Positions 11,440 to 24,158 of a stretch of 64,000 bases of DNA are shown here, piece by piece. Origin of the DNA: Heliocidaris tuberculata. Taxonomy: Eukaryota; Echinodermata; Echinoidea; Camarodonta; Echinometridae. A model generated the notes under the pieces. That model saw only the letters and a list, made by a program, of their open reading frames with translations. It had not been told where the DNA came from and ran no database searches. The stretch's first letter is position 1, and the number at the start of each line of letters is the position of its first letter. Location of the stretch: contig CM046839.1 in assembly GCA_025618425.1 (NCBI GenBank), positions 3,261,008 through 3,325,007 of the forward strand, given 5' to 3'. The translations under genes were made by a program, and so were the position numbers.

Positions 11440-12310
11440 GCAGAGGCGGGGGGGGGGGCACGGGTATCACTTTCCCCCACCCCCATTTTTTCAAGTACCC
11501 CAAAATCCCCCTTTTTATTTCTGAAAAATGCCCCCCTTTCTCTCCAATAAGACCCTTTTTTACTACTAAATGTACCCCTTTTCCTTTCTAATAAGTGCCC
11601 TTTCCCCTTCTAAATAAGTGCCCATTTTTTCTACTTCTGATAAGTGCCCCTTTTCAGATCTCTAATATATTCCTTTATGTAGTAACGGATACCCATGTAA
11701 CTACAATGCAAGGCAGTGGAGCTGGAGGCAAAAGGGGCACAATGCCCACCCCCCCCCCACCCCAAGCAAAAGCTTTTTCATTCCGCACACTAGAATTTTC
11801 CCATTATTTACCCCAAATGATTGCAATATTTTCTGAAAATTTCCTCAAAGCTCGCTCTTATAGTATATGTGAAATCTCGCAGATCGTATTAGTATGTTGA
11901 TATAGATGTAATCCTAAAGAAAAACGACAGGGTCAATGTACGAATTAAAAGGTTATTCGACATTCCCCCAAAATTAATTTGCGTTTGTCATGTCCATTAT
12001 ATCGCTGTAAATAATGCATAACCCAAGGACTTCAGCCTAATAAAAATGTCTGAAAATATCTGCTCGCTCTCACATAAATAATTAAACTATTACCGACAAC
12101 TGCTAATTGGGAGAGCTGAAGCAGTGTCCAGAACTACGTCAAGATAGAAATAATAAGAATGGAGAAGATGATACTTGATAATGATTAATTAGACTGTAGG
12201 GTAATACCAATGTCACAAAATAGTCCCTTTTTCGCTCTGTGTTCACCCTTTGTATGTGCCCCCTTTTTTCTAAGTGCCCTTTTTGCTGCCCCCATCACTT
12301 TGAAAGACGC
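11440..12310. repeat. Low-complexity insert with CCCCTTTT-type repeats
   Basis: Short repeats of the form aagtgccctttt / aataagtgcccc at 11500-11680 and again at 12225-12300 bracket non-coding sequence. This interval splits the LINE remnant. No gene is seen. Confidence 0.45.
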
Positions 12311-12866
12311 TACGCCGCCATGGATAGAGGTCCAGCACATTAAATCATTGATGATGAGGGCCTAAGCATACTCAAATTATCAGAAGTTGGAAATGCTCTA
12401 TATATTAGCTTCTAAAGCTGAAGGCCCAGATGGATAACAAAGGCAGAGATTGATATCGTAACAGAATTTTGGATTGACCATTCCTGAAGCTTTGAAAAAG
12501 TCAATATTTTCGCCAATTCAAGAGAAACCTAAGGCATTAGTGTGTGTGAATATTTCATATATATGCTCATGACACTGTATGAAGTGCAGAGAATGGAGAA
12601 GATCTGCAACAAATGGATGCTGTAAAAGTTTTCAAAAATCAAGAGTTTATTTGGCCTACAGATGAATATTAAGAACACTAAGTCTATAGTTTTCAGGAAG
12701 GCGGAGAAAAAAGCCGCTGTTTGGAACTGAAAAGCCATATCATTGAGCAGGCCAATAATTAAATCTACTTAGGACAAAATATCACAGATAATGCCAGGTA
12801 CGAGGCAGACATCAAAATAAGAATCAATATTGGAAGGAATACGTTCCTGGCCATGCAGGACTTATT
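12310..12866 (+). mobile_element. Eroded LINE reverse transcriptase, middle part
   Basis: Broken frames carry SKAEGPDG near 12415 (compare the K.A.GPDGI block), LQMNIKNTKSIVFRKAEKK near 12658, and YLGQNITDNARYEADIK followed by IRINIGRNTFLAMQDLF near 12770-12866. The last matches the YLG..I..DG....EI..RI..A...F block of RTE-like and related LINEs. Stops and frame changes show it is dead. Confidence 0.7.
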
Positions 12867-12867
12867 T

Positions 12868-13235
12868 ACAGCAAGAAGGTGAAATTTACACTTAGAACAT
12901 GTTGACAGCAAGAAGGTGAAATTTACACTTAGAACATGTTGACAGCAAGAAGGTGAAATTTACACTTAGAACATGTTGACAGCAAGAAGGTGAAATTTAC
13001 ACTTAGAACATGTTTACAGCAAGAAGGTGAAATTTACACTTAGAACATGTTTACAGCAAGAAGTTGAAATTTACACTTAGAACATGTTAACAGCAAGAAG
13101 GTGAAATTTACACTTAGAACATGTTTACAGCAAGAAGGTGAAATTTACACTTAGAACATGTTTACAGCAAGAAGGTGAAATTTACACTTAGAACATGTTT
13201 ACAGCAAGAAGGTGAAATTTACACTTAGAACATGT
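12868..13235 (+). repeat. 37-bp minisatellite, about 10 copies
   Basis: The unit acagcaagaaggtgaaattt plus acacttagaacatgttg repeats head to tail about ten times with near-identity (g/t change at the junction, one ggtg to gttg change). It sits inside the LINE reverse transcriptase frame and looks like a recent expansion of LINE-derived sequence. Confidence 0.95.
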
Positions 13236-13530
13236 AGAATAACACTAATAAATGCTATGTCTGGTCTGTTCTATTTCATGGAGCAGAAACATAGACAGCT
13301 ACCAACATTATGGAAAAGAAAAGAAAATCATTTGAAATGTGGGTATACAGAAGAATGATGGGAGTATCATGGAAACAGATGAAAACTAACAAAGAAATCT
13401 TGATCTGACTAGTTAAAGAAAGAAAGGCAAAGTACTTTGATCATTTCAAAAGACATCAGAGTCCCAAGCAAGATATGTTGGAAAGAAAAGTAGAATGCAC
13501 TAGACCAAGAGGGAAGCTGAGAACAAAATG
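13236..13530 (+). mobile_element. Eroded LINE reverse transcriptase, C-terminal part
   Basis: Translation gives FEMWVYRRMMGVSWKQMKTN, KEILI, a stop, then KAKYFDHFKRHQ and ECTRPRGKLRTK. These match the RTE-like tail (..RRIL.ISW.D..TN.EVL...., ..GH..R, TRPRGR). It continues the 12310-12866 remnant beyond the minisatellite. Confidence 0.75.
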
Positions 13531-13549
13531 AGAAGAGAGCTTTACCCCA

Positions 13550-13978
13550 TGTTCAGACACAAAACGTTTATACCGAAACTCGATAAAGAAACGTCGTATA
13601 AAATTTTTCATCGTATAGCCTACTCACCGTTCAGACACATATCTCGACCGATTAGAAAAACATCGTATAGATGTGCAGTTTTCCACTGCGCATGTTGTTA
13701 TGGTCGCCGCCAGTCCCCGCCCCCTGGTAAGAACACCTTTCGCGCGCGCTCACGTTAAGCCCCGCCCAGTTATACCGTTCTATGGTCGCCATACGTTCAG
13801 ACACACACAGGAAGGTGATTCGTTATCGAGTTCTAGTTCGAAACGATGCTCTGACCCCAGTTTCGTTATACGACGTTTCGTTATACGACGTTTCGTTAGT
13901 CAGCGTTCAGACACATAAATCCACAAAAATTCATCGTATAGCTATACCGGTTTGGTATAAATTTTTTGTGTCTGAACA
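13550..13978. mobile_element. MITE with TGTTCAGACACAAAA ends
   Basis: The left end at 13553 reads tgttcagacacaaaacg with ttataccg. The right end reads ggtataaattttttgtgtct plus gaaca, the inverse over about 25 bp. The internal motif acgtttcgttatacgacg is directly repeated. No coding frame is credible. Confidence 0.65.
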
Positions 13979-13994
13979 CCCTGAAAGTGGTCAG

Positions 13995-14262
13995 CTCGGT
14001 GTCCGTTCGCCATTCATAAGAACCGCTATTCATTTAACACGCGTTATGAATAGCGGTCCTTATGAATAGTTATGAATAGTGGTCCTTATGAATGGAGGTC
14101 CTTATGAATAGCGAGGTAATTTTTATATGGTTTGCTCGCTGTTTAGAAGGACCGCTATTCATACAAAACCGCTATTCAGTTAGTCACGCGTTATGGATAG
14201 CGGTCTTTATGAATAAGTGGTCCTTATGAATAGCGGTCCTTATGACTAGCGAGGTTACCCCG
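13995..14262. repeat. Cluster of TTATGAATAGCGGTCC palindromic subrepeats
   Basis: The 16-mer and its inverse GGACCGCTATTCATAA occur about ten times in both orientations, with two larger inverted halves centred on acgcgttatgaatagcgg and acgcgttatggatagcgg. This is compatible with a fold-back transposon built of subterminal repeats. Confidence 0.75.
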
Positions 14263-15023
14263 TGAGCTCTGTATGTGCTGACGTGTCATATGCAATGGAT
14301 GGTATCTATTAAAAAAAAAAAGTAGTAAAAGCTTTTTCTAACTTTTTACTTGCATCTGCAAATATTCCAACTAAGTAATTGCTAGCAATGAGAAGTAAAA
14401 TCTTTTTTCTTGCTAGCAGTTGCTTATCCAATCTAGCAAAAGCTTCCATTCCTATTTAAATTTTACTAAGAATCAAAAGGAAATGTTTTGTTCTTGTACA
14501 CAAAGGTTTTCCGGATTAGTAAATGCCTTTTTGAAACGGGATGAATTTTCTTCCATCATGAATCTTTTTCTTAGTATTTTGCAAGCTCCTCTAGCATGTC
14601 TAGTACTTGTTTAAGCTTTTACTTATTGCATGGACATGATGAAGATGAAAAGGTGTTAATTTTGCATCTTGAACTGTCCTCCCTAAAGCAAATATAAAGC
14701 AGATATATCTCTTCAATTACAGAATTAAAAAAAAAATTTAATCAGGCCGAAAGATGTTTGACTTTTGACTAAGATCATGTCTAGGTGCACAAACTGCTTT
14801 TTTGGCATTGCCAAACAACATGCCTGACATAGCAAGAGCCTAGCATTTACTTTACCTTTGTATTCCAAGTAAAAACCGTTTTTCCTATTCGGTCAAGTAC
14901 TTCTAGGTTGATTTTTTTGAAGCTGCAAGCAAAAGCTTTAAAAAAAAAAAGCATTTGCTAGGCCTTTACTAGTGTTTGATATAGATAGGGCTCAATGAAT
15001 GAATACAACAGAGAAGATCGTAA
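14263..15023. other. Non-coding, no recognisable feature
   Basis: AT-rich sequence with repeated tgctagca-like and aagctttt words. I see no gene. Confidence 0.4.
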
Positions 15024-15255
15024 ATAGACCTGTTCACAAATGTATTCAAATTTTATGCATACTTTTAAAACAAAGGTTTTTCTTGACAACCTGAAAGCTT
15101 GTCAGAGGCTTATCAGACATAGCAACACGTATTGTATGCAAACTGGATTCCAAGTATTGTAGTTCATTCATTAATGACAGGTTAAATGATACCTCGTTAC
15201 TAGTTCTCCAGGAAAGAAAGATCCATAAATTTGAATAACTTTGTAAACAGGTCTC
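15024..15255 (+). mobile_element. MITE family M1, copy 2
   Basis: Left end atagacctgttcacaaatgt, right end aactttgtaaacaggtctcg. The interior has tcttgacaacctgaaagctt, gcatttaaaa-type sequence, gtagttcattcattaatgac and acctcgttactag in the same order as the other copies. Confidence 0.85.
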
Positions 15256-15543
15256 GGTAAAAGGTGTGTATTATTATTATTGTGAGTTTAAAGCCTATAA
15301 TTTTCATGTGATATTTGTAGCAGTGGTTTAATTCAATAACTGACAGAAATAAACCGAGTTGCACTTTAAGACCTGGAGTGGAATAACAGTGCAAGAGAGC
15401 CACAGTAGAGATATGTGGAAAAATGTTGCAATCAACCCCTAAACCGGGGGAAGATATCATGATAGATAGATATTCGTTCAACGATTTTTCACAATAACAT
15501 TGACATATTCAGTAAACCTAAAGACCGTCGTAATGCTGTGAAC

Positions 15544-15665
15544 CAGTGGCGGATCCAGGGGGGGGGGGGCAATCCCGGCCCGTGCCCCCCCCCCCTTTTG
15601 AGGGAAAACAATGCAATGTGCCCCCCCCCTATTTGCGATTGTGCCCCCCCTTTTCGCCCAGAAAA

Positions 15666-15713
<48 letters not shown>

Positions 15714-15891
15714 GCTTGTCAGAGAATTATTGAGGGTAACTGGACCCCATAACCCCCCCCCCCCACTGAGCGACTTTTGGAGGGCTGGCGAGAGACCAAA
15801 AAAATATGGGTCTCCCTCCAAGCAGTTTCCCAAAGTTGACAATCCTGCATTTGTGTGCCCCCCCTAATACGAAATCCTGGATCCGCCCCTG
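15544..15891. mobile_element. hAT MITE, TIR CAGTGGCGGATCCAGG, 8-bp TSD CTGTGAAC
   Basis: Left end CAGTGGCGGATCCAGG, right end CCTGGATCCGCCCCTG, flanked by the perfect 8-bp repeat CTGTGAAC (15536-15543 and 15892-15899). A G-run follows the left end and C-runs precede the right end. A 44-bp poly-T tract is central. The TSD length and CAG..G end are hAT hallmarks. Confidence 0.9.
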
Positions 15892-16840
15892 CTGTGAACT
15901 ATGAATGTGCTGAGGTACGTGTCTACAGATAAAAAGTACAAAAGAGAGGCATTTTAAGGCCAGCCATGTGGTGTACTCTGTATGTGTTGACTTGTCAGGT
16001 GCAATGCAGGCTGAAATTAATGTAATACCAACTCACAGTGAGTAGAAGGCATCATCAGAGGGTGTAGAAGGTATAAGAGGGCGTAGAAGGTAAGTATTAA
16101 TCAATTTTGTTAATTTAAGCCTGTAGTTTTCACGTGATATCTGTAGTGGTGAGTTTTTATATCCATAACTGAAATGAACCAAGTTGTACTGCTTGACAAT
16201 GCTGGCCTCGGAAGACAGAGGAAACAAGTAAGCAAACATTTGCCGTATAAATAGATCATCAGGGATTTTGTCACAGTTATTGATATCATGATTTCATTCA
16301 ATGTAGAAACGTTGATAAGAGCATTATGAATTAGTGTCCGTAGGTCCCTTCCTTCTTTCGGCTTTTTTTCATCATATCTTCTGCTTGTAACCTTGAGCTA
16401 TATGACCTGTTGCAACTAGCCTGGAAGGCTCTTTGAAGAGTAAAAAAAAAAAAAAAAAAAAGCTGACGCTACTCTTCACAGAGCCTGGTTTTTAATCTCA
16501 CTCTGCAATAGAGCAGCCATTTTAGAGTCTAAAGGACCTCTTGAAAAATCACCTTTACCGTGAGCCAGCTTCTCCCATCTCCTCTTCACCATAGCTTTAG
16601 AATATTAAAACCTATTTTTTAACGCTAGAAATAAAAAATTTTGAAAACAAAATGTGAAATATTAATTTTAATGGTTGCCGGTAATCCGAACGACGCCCCG
16701 AAAAAAAGGGGGGGGGGGGATGGTGACAATTTTTTTTTACTCAACACGGGAAAACTCACCCGGCCCGGACACAGTGAGGATTGACAGAGGTGTTTCAGAC
16801 GTTTTGCTCCATGATTCTCAGACAAGCAACAACAACAAAA

Positions 16841-16900
<60 letters not shown>

Positions 16901-17856
16901 AGGGTAAAAAAAAAAAATTCTGTCAAAAGTTGTCAGGGGGTGGCACTCTGCCCCCTGCCCCCCCCCCCTTGGGTACGCTAGTGGAGCAAGTGACATTTCT
17001 CTGAATAGTTTTCTTAAATGATATAAATGGAATATAAATGCCAAAGGTGTAATATATTCTTAATCATTGGCCTGTATCACTTTAGAAATAAAAATATCAG
17101 GAAATTCTAGCACACGGTATCATCTGCTAACACTGTACACTGGGAATGCCATTTTCTTGATGATATGGAGTTGTACATGAACCATTGGAAACCGTTCCGG
17201 ACAGGAAGATATTTTTAATCCTAGAGCTAAATTGCTTCTCTTCATTACAAAAAATCCCTAAATGTGATGGAAAATATATAACAGGTGTATACATATATTC
17301 TAAAATTTGAAATTCATAGATTTCTTTTTAAATGCTCTGGTTTTGCTAAATAGAAATCGATTTCGTGGGGTTGCCTGGCAGAGCAAAACATAATTTATAC
17401 AATGCTCATTCTGACTATTGAAGTCCATTATCTCAAAGCAGGTGAATGCATAGTTTGTCACTATTGACGCTTGGATAAGTTATCATGCATAAATTTGAAT
17501 TAATTTGCTCCGTGGCGTACGTCATGGTATCAAGAAAATAGATTAAATAAATTAAATATTTTAAATCTCAATGGGATTTTGTATCGGTGAAGAAAGACAA
17601 TTTTGCATTCGGATTAAAAAACATCTTTATGTACACATCAAGAAAATGGCAGGCCCATATATCGCTAGCAGACGATAAATTTAGCTGAGAAAATCTTGAT
17701 TTATACCAATCTCGTACATTTTAATGCAAAACTACGTAGGACAACAAGAAGGAATAGATTACATCTTGGAATATAAGCACATTTATATTTTGAGGTTAAT
17801 TCCCCTTTAAAATATTGCTCTGAATATTCAATAAGACTTTTCACTTATTCAGAATA
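15892..17856. other. No gene; homopolymer-rich intergenic sequence
   Basis: It contains A-runs at about 16442-16460 and a G-run of about 40 bp at 16855-16900, beside a tgtgtg tract. The phrase ttgggtacgctagtgg near 16970 resembles the right end of the CAGTGGCGTAGCC-type hAT MITE seen at 61.2 kb, but I cannot place its left end. Confidence 0.4.
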
Positions 17857-18100
17857 CAATAGACCTGTTCACAAATATATTCAAATTTTATGCATACTTT
17901 TAAAACAAAGGTTGTTCTTGACAACCTAAAAAAGCTTGTCACAGGCTGGTCAGACATAGCAACAAGTAATGTATGCAAACTGGATTCCAAGTATTGTAGT
18001 TCGTTCATTCATTAATAACAGATTAATGGATACCTCGTTACTAAGGTCCCCAGGAAAGGGACATCCATAAATTTGAATAACTTTGTAAACAGGTCTGTTG
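17857..18100 (+). mobile_element. MITE family M1, copy 3
   Basis: Starts caatagacctgttcacaaat and ends aaacaggtctgttg. The interior is collinear with copy 2. Confidence 0.85.
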
Positions 18101-18815
18101 CCATGGTTCCTTGCAGCTGAAATTCCAGAACACCTTTTTTAACCCAGAACACCTTTTTTAACCCAGAGTCATTAATCATTAATCACACTGGACAGCAAAA
18201 CGTTGACAGAAATGCCAGCTGCAACACACAATGACAATTGTTGTGTTCTGAATTAATTACTGATCCACACAGATTTTGTGGCTTTAATTTTTCAAAAATA
18301 TTCAGAGCAATATTTTAACTAAACTTTTCAGAGAAATGCCATGAAACTTGCTCTTAATAAATTTTACATCCTTCAAGTTTACAGTGTAAAAACCTCAGTC
18401 TGATACGAGGTACAATTTTTTAGTTATTAATGATCAAAATTGTCTACTGTTTTTTAACACCTAGAGTAGATGTGTACGTTTTTCTAAAGGACTCACGCGG
18501 GTAATTCAGGCTCAGGTGTTATACTGTGTGTATAAAAAAGTATACCCAACTTTGATCGCTTCGTATAAAATATTTACATCCTTTGTGACCTTAAGGGCCC
18601 GTGCCATCCAAAGGCAAGTTGATACCTGTTGGTGTGCAGTCATACATACATCTCATATTTTGAATTTAAACTTCTAAATATGTTTCATAGATTTTAAAAT
18701 ATTTTTTGAAATAATTTTCTAAAACCAGCTAAGCCCCACCCTAAAAAAAAAAAAAAAAAAAAACCCTCCAGATCACTTTCCCCCTGTGACATCATCTGTA
18801 AGTCATCAATGAGCT

Positions 18816-19049
18816 AATGGACCTGTTCACAAATATATTCAAATTTTATGCATACTTTTAAAGCAAGGTTGTTCTTGACAACCTGAAAGATTGTCAGAGG
18901 ATTGTCAGACATAGCAACAAGTATTGTATGCAAACTATTCCAAGTATTGTAGTTCATTCATTAATAACAGGTTAATGGAATACCTCGTTACTAGGTCCCC
19001 AGGAAAGAAACATCCATAAATTTGAATAACTTTGTGAACAGGTCTATTG
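18816..19049 (+). mobile_element. MITE family M1, copy 4
   Basis: Starts taatggacctgttcacaaat and ends tgaacaggtctattg. The interior is collinear with copies 2 and 3. Confidence 0.85.
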
Positions 19050-19374
19050 CGATTTTGCAAGTGAAAGTGGTATTTAACTTAGTCAAAGCTGAAACCAGTT
19101 ACAATACAACATACAGTACCAACATAGGAGTTGCTGTGTCAGACATGCTGTAGCATCAGCAGGAAAACAAAGGCAGTGAGGAGGTATTGTATGAAAGCAT
19201 GCAATTCTATTATGAGTGCGTGCTGAGCTGGGGGGGGGGGGGGGCACTGTCTATTGTATAGTAGAATAGATAGTGGTATGTAATTTAGTGATAAATTTCT
19301 TGGGATGTTCATTAATTCACATTTCATTACTTAAACTTTTGTTGTAGCATTACATCATTATGAGGAAGTGGACT

Positions 19375-20146
19375 GCATCGTTTCACCAAGGAGCTTTGAA
19401 GAGCTGGAGTCACAACTGGCAACAAATTAATTCAAGCAGCTGCCCCTTTCTAAGGATGCATAAAAGAATCTACAGATGAGCTGTTGCCTTTGATGCCCGA
19501 TGTTCGATGCCGCCAACTTCATGGGAAAGCTGAGTAGTGAATTTTGCCACAAATTAAATATCGGGAATTTTGCACTTTTTATTTCAATAAACAAAATGAA
19601 AATTGAGCAGATGATAAAATATGAATACAAAAGCCCAGTTGTGTCCAAAAATTTGGCTATATTTTATGATAGCAGTTGCAATTTTTGAAAAAGGGACAAA
19701 TTTGACAATCCTAATATTCGCAATTTGACACTCTTCCGATTACTTCCGACAAAAGAAAATCAAAAATGTAATTGTTCAAGTACAGTTATTTATGATGTTA
19801 TATGTCAGAATAGTGTCAATACATGTCAAAGTCGAGTAATTTTTATTCATATTTCAGGAAATTTTGCACCATTTCTTTTCGCTTGCCTCCAGTAAAGGTA
19901 GACACTGTGAACTGCTCATATTGCACTAGTGAAAGCGAAAAGTAATTATCTTTACAAAAGCATATTTCCCTTTGAAAATGGCCCGTAAGGTTGCAGCCAG
20001 GCAAGAATCTTTTGTCTTCTTATCTGCAAGGAAGATCCAGTTAAGCACATGCCTGACATTTTTTTTCCTGGCGGCATCGAACATGGTTCAAAGGGAATGA
20101 GTTACTTGTGACTCCAGCTCTTCAAAGCTCCTTGGTTTCACAATGT
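19375..20146. mobile_element. Fold-back element upstream of the methyltransferase gene
   Basis: The left arm has ggagctttgaagagctggag plus tcac at about 19388-19411, and cgatgttcgatgccgcc near 19498. The right arm has the inverses, gtgactccagctcttcaaag near 20108 and ggcggcatcgaaca near 20070. Order and spacing are mirrored, which indicates an imperfect inverted-repeat element of about 0.77 kb with no credible coding frame. Confidence 0.6.
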
Positions 20147-20413
20147 GAATATTAAAGTGCACGTCCCTGTGAGTATCTAAAAAGTGATTAACTGATGGGG
20201 GGGGGGGGGGGGGGGGGATGTGTACTTTTTAGCTGCCCGCGTTCCCAGTCGATCCCTCTGCAAGTTTATTTGATTTTATTTTCTGGTCCTTCAAACGGTG
20301 GCCGGCATAGGCCGAGGTCTAACTAGTGCTGGATATGCCTCTTGGTCCAAGTCCTATTTTCAAAATATTTTGTTTGTTTACGCATTTCATACATTCATTA
20401 AATAAGCAGCAAT

Positions 20414-20566
20414 ATGAACAACAACGAGAAGAAAACCAACATCGATAAAGAAATTCCAGCAGATGTTGTAAAATGGGCGAATGAAAAAACACGGGAACTA
20501 CACGAATCAAGCTGCACTGACGTACTCGAAGAGACATATAATGACGTTGCTGAACGATATGATGAG
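20414..20566 (+). CDS. METTL27-like exon 1
   Basis: 51 codons, phase 0, donor GAG|GTAAAT. It encodes an acidic, helical N-terminus ending in YNDVAERYDE. Confidence 0.8.
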
Positions 20567-22285
20567 GTAAATGCTTGTCACCGTACTTTTATGATTTTCA
20601 ACGAAAGGGCATTATCCCAAAACAAGATAGCAAAATTTTTTTAAAAATTGAAAATTGACAGCATTTGCGAGAAAACAATAATTTTAAATTTGTCAGTTTG
20701 TTGCTGAACTGGCGTCAAACAACGAAATAGGTAATTTAAAAAATACGGGCTCCAATTGTGCGGAGAAAAAAAATCAGTTCTTTCTGCACTTGCGTTTGGT
20801 CATTTGTGTGATTGGCTTCATGTAAAGATTATACGAAAGTGGCATGATTTTTATACAAATCATTCATCATCTTGTGAATTATAAGTTAACCCTTTCAGGA
20901 CAGGAATTATTTAAGGGCTAAATTGATCACATTTCGTTATTCAAATTGGCAACAATTATATTTTTCTTTTAGCGCTACATGGTTCTAATAAGGTGTAATT
21001 TCTTTGAGGAAAATTTATATGGTTAGAAATTTTGTTGAAAAGTTGAAGAAATTGCCAATTTTGATAAAAAAAATAATGATTTTGAACAACTCAATGTGTT
21101 GCCAATTTAAGGATTTCAAAGCTTATTCCCATTTTTAAAATTCCTGGCATCAAACACAATATGGCCGTGCAATAAAAATGGACATAGTGAGTGCAGAAAT
21201 TTTTGTTCTTTCTACTGATGCATCTGTTATATTTTTTGGAGCTCTGAATCAAAAGTTATTGAACCAAACCACAAAATGTGGTGAATTGTCTTGAAAGGGT
21301 TAATCAGTATGCTATAAAATTAGTCTTGAGTCAGATTGTCATGGTCTACAATGGCACAAATCATTTCAATTTTCAATGGTAACAAAGGAAAAAATTAGTC
21401 TGATTTTCTTTCCCCCCCCCCCCCCCCCCCCCCTTTCTTCTTCCTAATATTCTTTCGATGACCACTGTTACCAACAGTTGGCGGAAGCTATGGAGTACAC
21501 TGGCTATTTCGAGACTGTTGACGCCCTCATGCGGATTGTACCGAACAGAGATGTGAGAATACTAGATGTGGGCTGTGGTACCGGACTTGTCGGTCAGGAG
21601 GTTAGCTTTTAGAATCTACTCAAAATAAGTACGGTAGTGAAAAGTGAAAAGTGAAATGGAAGAAATGTGTCAAAACTGGAATGGGATATGAAGGTTGTAA
21701 GACACATGCTCTGGCAAAAATCGCTCTGCGGACAGTATCCTACACCAGAGGCGTCGAAATGTCGGGCTCGGACAATGCATTGGGGGGGGGGGGCATCTTT
21801 GGTCCAGACAAAAAGATCCCCCTCCCCCCCAAAAAAAAAATCCATTGTCCGAGCCCGACGTTTTCGGCGCCTCTGTCTTACACTAAGCGGATGTTTAACT
21901 TCAACCCTGGACCAAAATGATACCTATCCCTAACTCTAACCCAACACCAATCCCAAAGCCCAAACACAACCCTGACCCCAATCCTAACTAAATTTGACGA
22001 AATAAAGCCAGGAGCAATTGTCGCCGGGCATACGTCGGAGAACCGATGTGAAATCAAAAATGCATTATTTCAAAAAAGATGATTAGGACACATTTCACCT
22101 GACGTCTACCGTCTCTGAAAAATGTATGTAATTAGAAAGCATATACTCTTTTGATAGACGAAATAAATAACTTGAGGGAACTTTGATTCGATTTGTGACA
22201 TTTCATTGCATGGTAAGGTAAGTTATTATCGATTAATTCTAATTCTTAAGGCAAGCGTTAAAATTCAGAATTCACATTTTATTTT

Positions 22286-22326
<41 letters not shown>

Positions 22327-22366
22327 TTCTCTCTCACACACGCGCACACCCACACACACACAAGCG

Positions 22367-22410
<44 letters not shown>

Positions 22411-22886
22411 ACACACTCACTTTCTTTCTACCAATAATGTAGCTGTACAAGAACGGATATCGTGAAATACATGGAGTAGACATGTCAGCTGGATTATTAA
22501 AGGTTCTTGAAAAGAAAAACATTTACTCGAAGCTAGTTAGGGCTAGATTTGATGCTAGTGAGCCACTCGAATATGCTGATGGTAAGTATTTGATGACGAT
22601 GATTATGATGATGATCATTATTATCAGTATTATCGTTGGCATTATTATTATTGTTATCGTAATTATTATTATTGTTATTGTTGTTATTACTATTTTTATC
22701 ATTATTATTGTTGTTGTAGTTATTATTTTTTATTATTACTGTTAGTAGCAGTACTAGTAGTAGTAGTAGTAGTATCATTTTAATTTTTGATCGTTATTAT
22801 CATCACTACTATTATTATTATTATGGTTATTATATATTATCATTATTACTATTATTATGATTAGTAGTAGTAGTAGTGATAAGTAA

Positions 22887-22931
<45 letters not shown>

Positions 22932-22940
22932 TTATTATTA

Positions 22941-22975
<35 letters not shown>

Positions 22976-22977
22976 GC

Positions 22978-23010
<33 letters not shown>

Positions 23011-24118
23011 CATTAGCATCATTATTGATATTATCATTATTGTATTAAATTCAGTCTTCTTGTCCAACGTGATTATGACCACAATTATGTTTCAGTACCA
23101 GGGGTGTCGATCCGTGTTCATGATTGGGGGATGACCGGCGAGGGAGCGAAGCGACCGAGCGGGGGGAGGGTGTGGGAGGGGGATACTTTTTCAAAAATCT
23201 GTCTATAAAACTTGCATTTAAGAGCATCCCAAAATGGATTTTAATGAAAGGAAGGAATGCACGCATCTACGCCAATGGACGGAACCTTTGCATTGAGAAT
23301 GAATGCGAGCGAACAGATTTTCTTCGATATTTCTCGCATTGAAATTATGGCATTTATTATTTCCGTACTTCTAATTATTAAAGAATGTGATGGTATTTCA
23401 GGATCAAACATAAGGAATTTGGATAATTATTAGTTTTAAGTTAATGTATCATAATTCTTATTTATTTTATCCAAAAAGATTGGGGGGATGATAATACAGG
23501 CCACCCCCCCCCCAACTACAAATTTTGCGGAGGATATATACCCCCCATCCCCCCCCCCCCCCCCCGGGATCGACACCCATGTTCAGTACTCCCTATTTAT
23601 CTTCAAGCACATAATAGACTGTAGTTAATCTTTCGATTCTGAGAAATATCCTTAATTATGAAAGCGAAGCCATGTTAAAACTAGACTATAAAGCAACAAC
23701 GTAAGACTCATGTGTAATAGATTTTTATTAGTTTCGATATAATTAACGTTTGTTATTTTGGGAATTGTTACCAGTAGTTTTACAAAAAGGTAATACAAAT
23801 TGAGATTTTCCTCTCAATTATGTCAAATCATAGCCACGCGTTTATTCATCATTTCATCATCATCTAATATGTCACATTGTTCATCTCCTTGACCTCACAT
23901 TCCCGCCCCTTATCTGTGTCTCCGTTTATTTCTGCTTTTCTCTCTCTCTCTCTCTCTCTCTCTCCCTCTTTCTCTCTCTCTTCTCTCTCCCTCTCTCTCT
24001 CGCTGTCTCTCCCTCTCTCTCTCGCTGTCTCTCCCATCCGCTGTCTCTCTCACCATCTCTACACACTCTCACATCGTCACTTTCTTTCTCCCCCCTTCTT
24101 TCTTTCTCCCCCTTCTTT

Positions 24119-24158
<40 letters not shown>

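Noticed and set aside
12868..13235. Regular direct repeats, considered as a CRISPR array
   Set aside because: The 37-bp units abut with no unique spacers and the DNA is eukaryotic, so this is a minisatellite.
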